Of a DNA stretch of 20,532 nucleotides, positions 15,495 to 20,532 are shown piece by piece. The notes under the pieces were generated by a model. It was not told where the DNA came from, did not search any database, and worked only from the letters and a program-made list of their open reading frames with translations. The first letter of the stretch is position 1. Each line of letters opens with the position of its first letter. Source of the stretch: Planctomycetaceae bacterium (lineage in GTDB: Bacteria; Planctomycetota; Planctomycetia; Pirellulales; Pirellulaceae); the NCBI GenBank assembly GCA_002702965.1, contig PADE01000136.1:21880-42411 (forward strand), in the 5' to 3' direction. The position numbers and the translations under genes are program-made.

Positions 15495-17933
15495 ATGCGG
15501 ACGCTGTTCAAGTTAACGTGCCGAGCGCTGTTCACCCTGGTGGCTGTCCAGGTGGGCGTTTCCGGAGGGTCTGAACCGGGAACCGAGGACTTCGAAGTGC
15601 GCCCCCCGTCGGTCGAGTTGATCGGCCCGGGTGCGGTACGCGGCTTTCTGGTCCACGCGCGGCGGGCTGACGGACGGGATCTGGATTTGACGCATCGGGT
15701 GACCTATCGCACCGAGTCGCCACACTTTCGGGTCGACGGTCGGGGTGTGTTGCGAGCGGTTTCCGACGGGACCGGTGAAGTCGAGATCGCTTATGGCGAC
15801 CAGCGCAAACGGATCGAGGTTCGCGTCGCGCAGACTGGGGTGCCGCGCGCGTTCCATTTTGAAGACGACGTGCTGCCGATCCTGAGCAAGTACGGTTGCA
15901 ACGCCTCGGGCTGCCACGGCAAGGCGGAAGGCCAAAACGGCTTCAAGTTATCGGTATTTGGTTTTGACCCATCGGCGGATTTTGCTGCCTTGACCAAGGA
16001 GGGGCGCGGGCGCCGTACGTTTGTGGCGGCCGCCGAGCGCAGCCTGTTATTGACCAAGGCCTCCGGTGGAATTCCGCATGGCGGAGGTGTCCGGATCGCG
16101 CTCGATTCCCGGGAATACAACACCTTGAAAGGCTGGATTGCTGCTGGCACCCCGTTGGGAAAACCAGACGCGGCGCGGGTCGCTCGGATTGAAATCCAGC
16201 CGGCTCAAGCGGTCCTGGCAGCGGACTCCAGTCAGCAGCTGCGCGTGGTGGCTTACTACTCCGACGGGCGTCAGGTGGACGTCACGTCGATTGTGAAATA
16301 CCAGTCCAACAGCGAAGGACTGGCGTCGGTCGATGCGGCGGGAGTGGTTCGCATCGGGGCGGTCCCGGGCCAGGTAGCCGTCATGGCGACGTATATGGGC
16401 GCCGTCGACACGTTCCAGGCGTTGATCCCCAGAGAGCAGGCGATCGAGGATTACCCGGCGGTCAGCGAAACCAATTTCATTGATGGTCTGGTCCACACCA
16501 AACTGAAGAAGCTCAACATCATCCCGTCGGGTCACGCCGACGATGCCGAATATCTGCGGCGCACCTACCTCGACATTATCGGCACCCTGCCGACCGTGGA
16601 GCAGGCCCGAGAGTTTCTTCAGGATGAGCGTGCGGACAAGCGGGCGCTACTGGTCGATGGCTTGCTTAAACGTCCGGAATACGCGGTTTTTTGGGCGATG
16701 AAATGGTCCGATTTGCTACGCGTCGACCGACGCGCGTTGGGCCATAAGAACGCCTATGAGTACTACACGTGGATTCGCGAGAGTTTTGCCCGCAACCGCC
16801 CTTATGATCAGTTTGTGACCGACATTCTGGCCTTGCAGGGGCCGACGAAGCAGGCGCCGCAAGTCAACTTCTATCGCGTTGTGGGAGATGCGGGGAAACT
16901 GGCCAGTGCGGTGTCGCAGATTTTTCTGGGGATCCGGATCGAGTGCGCCCAATGCCATCATCATCCGTTCGACCGCTGGAGCCAGCGAGATTACTACGGG
17001 ATGTCAGCCCTCTTCCAGCAAGTTAATCGCAAGGGCACCACCCGCGGGGAGCTGATGCTGGCTGCCGGTGACCCGGAAACCAAGCACCCGCGAACGGGCC
17101 AACCGATTTACGCCTATCCACTGGGTGAACCGATGCCCGAGAAGTCACCTCCAGGCGACCGCCGAGGGGTGCTTGTCAATTGGATGACGTCCCCCCAGAA
17201 CCGCTGGTTTGCTAGCAACCTGGTGAACCGGATGTGGGCCCATTTTATGGGGCGTGGCCTCGTCGAGCCGGTGGATGACGTACGCGACACCAATCCGCCC
17301 AGCAATCCCGAGCTGATGAAGGCGCTGGCGGATCATTTCGTCGCCAGTGGCTTTGACATCCACCAGTTGATTCGGACGATTACCGCATCGCGAACGTACC
17401 AGCGGTCATCGCAGCCAAACACGACCAATCAGGACGATGAACAGAACTACTCACGAGCGCTGCTCAAGCGGCTCGATGCGGAGGTGCTGTTCGATGCGGT
17501 CTGCGACGTCACTGGCCACGACGAGAAATTTGTCGGGGTGCCGCACGGTTATCGGGCCATCGAATTGTGGGACAGCGCGGTCGATCACTATTTCCTGAGC
17601 CTGTTTGGGCGGCCGTCTCGCAAGACGGCGTGCGAGTGCGAGCGGGTCGGTGAGCCGACGGTAGGACAGGTCCTCCACGTGCTGAATTCTCCGGAAATAG
17701 CGGCCATGATCGGACACGAAGCGGGCCACGTGACTCGTTTAGTCGATACTACTAAAACAGACCAGGAGTTGGTTCAGGGCCTGTACTTGATGTTCTTCAG
17801 CCGTTTCCCGAATACTGCCGAGTTGGAAACGGCAGTGAACTACTTCCAGCAGTCCCCCGGGAGTCGTCGTGAAGATGCAGAAGATTTGTCTTGGAGTCTG
17901 ATGAACACGCTAGAATTTGTTTTTAACCATTGA
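15495..17933 (+). CDS. Big_2-containing DUF1549/DUF1553 protein with CX4CH site
   Basis: I start this 812-residue protein at the ATG at 15495, which opens a Sec-like signal peptide (MRTLFKLTCRALFTLVAVQV). The frame is open to 15303, and the ribosome site is weak. Domain order: a Big_2-like Ig domain at about 37-111; a cytochrome-like segment at 120-225 with CNASGCHGK (C135, C140, H141; CX4CH, not CxxCH); a second Big_2-like domain at 231-312; DUF1549 at about 326-510 with CAQCHHHPFDRW (C484, C487, H488); and DUF1553 at about 555-808 with NRWFASNLVNRMWAHFMGRG, a CECERVGEPT motif and the terminal NTLEFVFNH. This is a different subfamily from the two DUF1549 genes at the left of the window. It is followed 107 bp later by a DUF1501 gene and then a PPC-domain gene on the same strand, a probable operon. 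Export is predicted, and the reaction is unknown. Confidence 0.93.
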   Translation: MRTLFKLTCRALFTLVAVQVGVSGGSEPGTEDFEVRPPSVELIGPGAVRGFLVHARRADGRDLDLTHRVTYRTESPHFRVDGRGVLRAVSDGTGEVEIAYGDQRKRIEVRVAQTGVPRAFHFEDDVLPILSKYGCNASGCHGKAEGQNGFKLSVFGFDPSADFAALTKEGRGRRTFVAAAERSLLLTKASGGIPHGGGVRIALDSREYNTLKGWIAAGTPLGKPDAARVARIEIQPAQAVLAADSSQQLRVVAYYSDGRQVDVTSIVKYQSNSEGLASVDAAGVVRIGAVPGQVAVMATYMGAVDTFQALIPREQAIEDYPAVSETNFIDGLVHTKLKKLNIIPSGHADDAEYLRRTYLDIIGTLPTVEQAREFLQDERADKRALLVDGLLKRPEYAVFWAMKWSDLLRVDRRALGHKNAYEYYTWIRESFARNRPYDQFVTDILALQGPTKQAPQVNFYRVVGDAGKLASAVSQIFLGIRIECAQCHHHPFDRWSQRDYYGMSALFQQVNRKGTTRGELMLAAGDPETKHPRTGQPIYAYPLGEPMPEKSPPGDRRGVLVNWMTSPQNRWFASNLVNRMWAHFMGRGLVEPVDDVRDTNPPSNPELMKALADHFVASGFDIHQLIRTITASRTYQRSSQPNTTNQDDEQNYSRALLKRLDAEVLFDAVCDVTGHDEKFVGVPHGYRAIELWDSAVDHYFLSLFGRPSRKTACECERVGEPTVGQVLHVLNSPEIAAMIGHEAGHVTRLVDTTKTDQELVQGLYLMFFSRFPNTAELETAVNYFQQSPGSRREDAEDLSWSLMNTLEFVFNH

Positions 17934-18029
17934 GAACGCGTCGCTGTTGGATCCGATCGACCGTGGCTATGTTGTGGCCGCGGGTGTCGGTGATCGATGG
18001 AACAGCGGGTCGTACCACTGCAATGAAGC

Positions 18030-18033
18030 GGAG
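18030..18033 (+). promoter_or_regulatory. Shine-Dalgarno GGAG for the start at 18041
   Basis: GGAG is followed by 7 nt and the ATG at 18041. This chooses 18041 over the in-frame ATG at 18023 and the frame limit at 17930, and it places the twin-arginine motif 13 residues from the N-terminus, as expected. Confidence 0.6.
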
Positions 18034-18040
18034 AAACGCC

Positions 18041-19378
18041 ATGAAACGTCGAGGACAGTTTTGCGATGGAGTTCAACGACGCGATTTTCTTCGGGTCGGT
18101 AGCGGTTCGCTGTTCGGTACGGCCGTCAGTCTGTCTGGGATGTTGGCCGGGCAAGCGGGGGCAACGACCAACGCAACTGCCAAAGACGATCGATCGGTGA
18201 TTATCGTGTTTCTCAAAGGCGGACTGAGCACGATCGACACGTTCGACATGAAGCCAGACGCACCGGTTGAGTTCCGCGGCGACTTCGACCCGATTGCCAG
18301 CAATGTTCCGGGAATCCAGGTCGGAGAACATATGCCGCGGACCGCGCAGCAACAGGACAAGTTTTCCTTAATTCGGTCGTTCGGGCACCGCAATTCGGAC
18401 CACGGGCCGGCCGACCACTATATGCTCACCGGTTACCATCCGGTGGCCGGTTTCAACGCCGGTCTGACGCCGAATAATCAACGGCCGGCACACGGTTCGA
18501 TCATCGCCAAGAAATTGGGGCCGCGTGGCAGTGTCCCCCCCTATGTCTGCGTGCCGGATATGCATCCCAGCGCTGGTTCCGCCTACCTGGGCCCCTCGGT
18601 CTCGCCGTTTAGTGTCAACGCGGATCCGGCCGATCCCGGCTTTGCGGTTCGCGATATTGTCCCGCCGCTCGATCTGGCTGCTCGCCGATTGGATGCGCGA
18701 CGGTCGTTGTTGGCGCAGGTCGATCGATTTCAACGCGGTGCCGAGCGGCTTGCGAACAAAAGGGCCAATGCGGTCAGCACATTCCGCGACAAGGCGTTCC
18801 AGCTGATGACTTCGCCGGAGGCCAAACGGGCTTTTAATATCCATGCCGAAGCCGACAAATTGCGAGACGAGTACGGGCGCAACTCGCTCGGACAATCTTG
18901 CCTCATGGCGCGGCGGCTGGTTGAAGCGGGGGTTCGCTGTATTACGATCGATCATGTCGATTGGGATACGCACGACAACAACTTCGTCACCTTGAAGAGA
19001 GACTTGTTGCCGCATTTGGACGCGGCGATGTCGACGCTGTTCAGGGATCTGTCGGAGCGGGGATTGTTGGAGAAGACTTTGGTCATTGTGACCGGGGAGT
19101 TCGGCCGCACCCCTCGCATCAACAAGAATGCTGGGCGCGACCATTGGGGCCCTGGTTTTACCGTCATGATCGGCGGTGGCGGCGTACAGGGTGGCCGCGT
19201 GGTCGGAAAGTCAAACGAGCGTGCCGAACGGCCGGCCGAAAATCCGATCGGCCCCGAAGATCTCGCCGCCACACTGCACCATCTTCTGGGTGTCAATACA
19301 AAAGATGAGTTTCACACCGCCGAGGGGCGCCCCGTCACCATCGTGAATGATGGCCGTGTGGTTCGTGAACTTCTTTAA
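18041..19378 (+). CDS. DUF1501 family protein, Tat-exported (pair 3)
   Basis: This 445-residue DUF1501 protein starts at the ATG at 18041 (GGAG at 18030-18033). The twin-arginine motif is strong (QRRDFLRVGSGSLFG, residues 12-26) and is followed by a hydrophobic stretch ending near AGQAGA. Family motifs are VIIVFLKGGLSTIDTFDMKP (53-72), HRNSDHGPADHYMLTGYHP (116-134), VTGEFGRTPRIN (350-361) and GRDHWGPGF (365-373), then GGGGVQGGRVVG. It belongs to a different branch from the 2322 and 5368 proteins: it lacks their GRDFRLTDV ending and has GRPVTIVNDGRVVRELL instead. It follows the Big_2/DUF1549/DUF1553 gene and precedes a PPC-domain gene, a recurrent planctomycete arrangement. A metal-dependent hydrolase role is suggested by the fold; the substrate is unknown. 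Confidence 0.94.
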   Translation: MKRRGQFCDGVQRRDFLRVGSGSLFGTAVSLSGMLAGQAGATTNATAKDDRSVIIVFLKGGLSTIDTFDMKPDAPVEFRGDFDPIASNVPGIQVGEHMPRTAQQQDKFSLIRSFGHRNSDHGPADHYMLTGYHPVAGFNAGLTPNNQRPAHGSIIAKKLGPRGSVPPYVCVPDMHPSAGSAYLGPSVSPFSVNADPADPGFAVRDIVPPLDLAARRLDARRSLLAQVDRFQRGAERLANKRANAVSTFRDKAFQLMTSPEAKRAFNIHAEADKLRDEYGRNSLGQSCLMARRLVEAGVRCITIDHVDWDTHDNNFVTLKRDLLPHLDAAMSTLFRDLSERGLLEKTLVIVTGEFGRTPRINKNAGRDHWGPGFTVMIGGGGVQGGRVVGKSNERAERPAENPIGPEDLAATLHHLLGVNTKDEFHTAEGRPVTIVNDGRVVRELL

Positions 19379-19497
19379 GGATCACAGCCATTCGGTCATG
19401 GCTTCGGTGAGTGTTCTGGCAGCACCGGCTGCTCGGTCTTCGTCACGCCTTTCGTGGACCGAGTCGCAGCGTGCCTCGTAGACGCGCAACTGATGAC

Positions 19498-19503
19498 AGG
19501 AGG
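19498..19503 (+). promoter_or_regulatory. Strong Shine-Dalgarno AGGAGG of the PPC-domain gene
   Basis: AGGAGG at 19498-19503 lies 6 nt before the ATG at 19510. It is a near-ideal site and fixes the start of the 3'-truncated gene. The 131-bp gap after the DUF1501 stop shows no strong terminator, so read-through from upstream is possible. Confidence 0.75.
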
Positions 19504-19509
19504 GGAACA

Positions 19510-20532
19510 ATGTACCGTGCGCTGATGATGTGGTTGGTGGGTTCCGCGGGATGGCTATGCGCCGCTGCGGTAATCGCGGATGCACCCTCGGCGGACTACA
19601 TTTTTCCGGCCGGAGGTCAGCGCGGTACCACGGTCCCGTTTCGGGTGGGCGCTCATTTTCTACACGGCGGCAGCCCTTTCGAGATGTTGGGGCCAGGGGT
19701 CGAGGCCCGCCCGCGGATCGTGCGCACCGAGACGATCTGGTTCGAAGGTCCATTGATCGTTAAACCGGCGTCGCAGGGGGGAGAAGTTTACCCCAAGGAT
19801 CATCTGGGAGAAGTCAAGATCGCGTCCGACGCGGCGTTGGGATCGCGGCCTTGGCGTCTTTGGACGTCTCAAGGGGCGGTCGGTGGACGTTCGTTCGTGA
19901 TTGGCGACTTGCCTGAAATCGTCGAACAGGAGATCGATGGACGTCCGATTCCCACGCGGGTCGACCTGCCTGTCACGATCAATGGGCGGATCTTTCCTCG
20001 CGAAGACATCGACATCTGGGAATTCGAGGCACGGGCTGGCCAATCGGTGACCTGCGCCGTGTTGGCTTCTCGCATTGGTTCACCACTCGATTCGCGTTTG
20101 CTGTTGTACGATTCCCAGAGTCGCTTGGTGGCGGAGAATACCGACTATTTCGGAAGTGATTCGCTGCTGCGTTTTCAGGCGCCCGCAGATGGGACTTATC
20201 GTCTCCACATTCACGACACGAGTTATCGCGGTCTACAACCATTCATTTACCGCCTGACAGTGACCGCCGGGCCTTATGTCGATCACGTGTATCCTCTAGG
20301 AGGTCAGGTCGGGACCGCCGTGGATTTTGAACTGATCGGACAACAGACGCCTGATAAACGGGTTTCGGTGACGTTGCCGGAGCAGGGCGCCGGCCTGTTC
20401 GCTCAGTACTTTCCACTTCCGGAGTATGCTTCCAATCCGGTACAGATCGATCTCTCTAACTTGCCTGAGCACCTCGAGGTCGAACCCAATGACGATACCC
20501 CGACTGCCGGGGCGGCGATCTTGCCGGCCGTA
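19510..20532 (+). CDS. Secreted PPC (pre-peptidase C-terminal) domain protein, 3' partial
   Basis: The frame is open from the ATG at 19510 to the last base, giving 341 codons with no stop, so the gene continues beyond the window. The signal peptide is residues 1 to about 24 (MYRALMMWLVGSAGWLCAAA). An IPT/TIG-like strand repeat follows, with YIFPAGGQRGTTVPFRV (30-46) echoed later by VYPLGGQVGTAVDFEL (260-275). A PPC domain occupies about residues 152-252 (DIWEFEARAGQSVTCAV; DSRLLLYDSQSRLVAENTDY; YRLHIHD). The visible end, LEVEPNDDTPTA (322-333), is the usual opening of a second PPC domain. PPC domains are beta-sandwich modules of secreted proteins and are not catalytic themselves. No protease catalytic domain is visible in the part seen. 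It is the third gene of the DUF1549-DUF1501 cluster and is probably exported to the periplasm or cell surface. Confidence 0.88.
   Translation, partial: MYRALMMWLVGSAGWLCAAAVIADAPSADYIFPAGGQRGTTVPFRVGAHFLHGGSPFEMLGPGVEARPRIVRTETIWFEGPLIVKPASQGGEVYPKDHLGEVKIASDAALGSRPWRLWTSQGAVGGRSFVIGDLPEIVEQEIDGRPIPTRVDLPVTINGRIFPREDIDIWEFEARAGQSVTCAVLASRIGSPLDSRLLLYDSQSRLVAENTDYFGSDSLLRFQAPADGTYRLHIHDTSYRGLQPFIYRLTVTAGPYVDHVYPLGGQVGTAVDFELIGQQTPDKRVSVTLPEQGAGLFAQYFPLPEYASNPVQIDLSNLPEHLEVEPNDDTPTAGAAILPAV

Noticed and set aside
18368..19144. Minus-strand open frame of 258 codons
   Set aside because: It is antisense to the DUF1501 gene at 18041-19378, with no independent support.
19386..19403. Hairpin AGCCAT-loop-ATGGCT after the DUF1501 gene as a terminator
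   Set aside because: The stem is only 6 bp and not GC-dense, and no T-run follows. It is too weak to call.

Overview
The window most likely comes from a planctomycete (Planctomycetota), probably a Pirellulales-type lineage. Three things point there: three large proteins with the planctomycete-specific DUF1549 (PSCyt2) and DUF1553 (PSD1) domains, each next to a DUF1501 protein; a BBP7-type outer-membrane beta-barrel protein; and a pre-peptidase (PPC) domain secretory protein. The DNA is GC-rich, so most long ORFs antisense to these genes are by-products of composition. I see no rRNA, tRNA, CRISPR array, transposase or phage gene.

Layout. (1) Positions 2-8218 hold two DUF1549/DUF1553-DUF1501 pairs arranged tail to tail. 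The plus-strand pair (2-2302, 2322-3746) converges on the minus-strand pair (8218-5375, 5368-3920). The first gene is cut by the window's left edge. (2) Positions 8402-13260 hold four metabolic genes: a Gfo/Idh/MocA oxidoreductase (minus), divergent from kbl, glycine C-acetyltransferase (plus); then an M81/MlrC-like metallopeptidase (minus), divergent from an RraA-like aldolase-family protein (plus). (3) Positions 13290-15062 encode a BBP7 barrel protein (minus) with an extra N-terminal OB-fold-like segment. (4) Positions 15495-20532 are a plus-strand cluster: a Big_2/DUF1549/DUF1553 protein, a DUF1501 protein, and a PPC-domain protein that runs off the right edge.

How they may work together. 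The DUF1549/DUF1553 proteins carry CxxCH-type sites and, where their N-termini are visible, Sec-like signal peptides. All three DUF1501 partners begin with a twin-arginine motif. The pairs therefore look like exported modules whose two halves use different export routes. Their reaction is not known to me; DUF1501 belongs to the alkaline phosphatase/sulfatase-like fold. The central metabolic block looks like small-molecule catabolism (2-amino-3-oxobutyrate cleavage, peptide or amide hydrolysis, an aldolase-type step). A common pathway for those four genes is inference only.

For several genes I moved the start inward from the longest possible frame, on the basis of Shine-Dalgarno sites, signal peptides and family length; the entries say where. 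The strongest leads for follow-up are a roughly 205-residue module inserted near the very end of the DUF1553 domain in the 5375-8218 gene, the CX4CH haem-like site in the 15495-17933 gene, the OB-like/BBP7 fusion, and two short tandem duplications in promoter-like positions (9497-9536 and 8249-8274).
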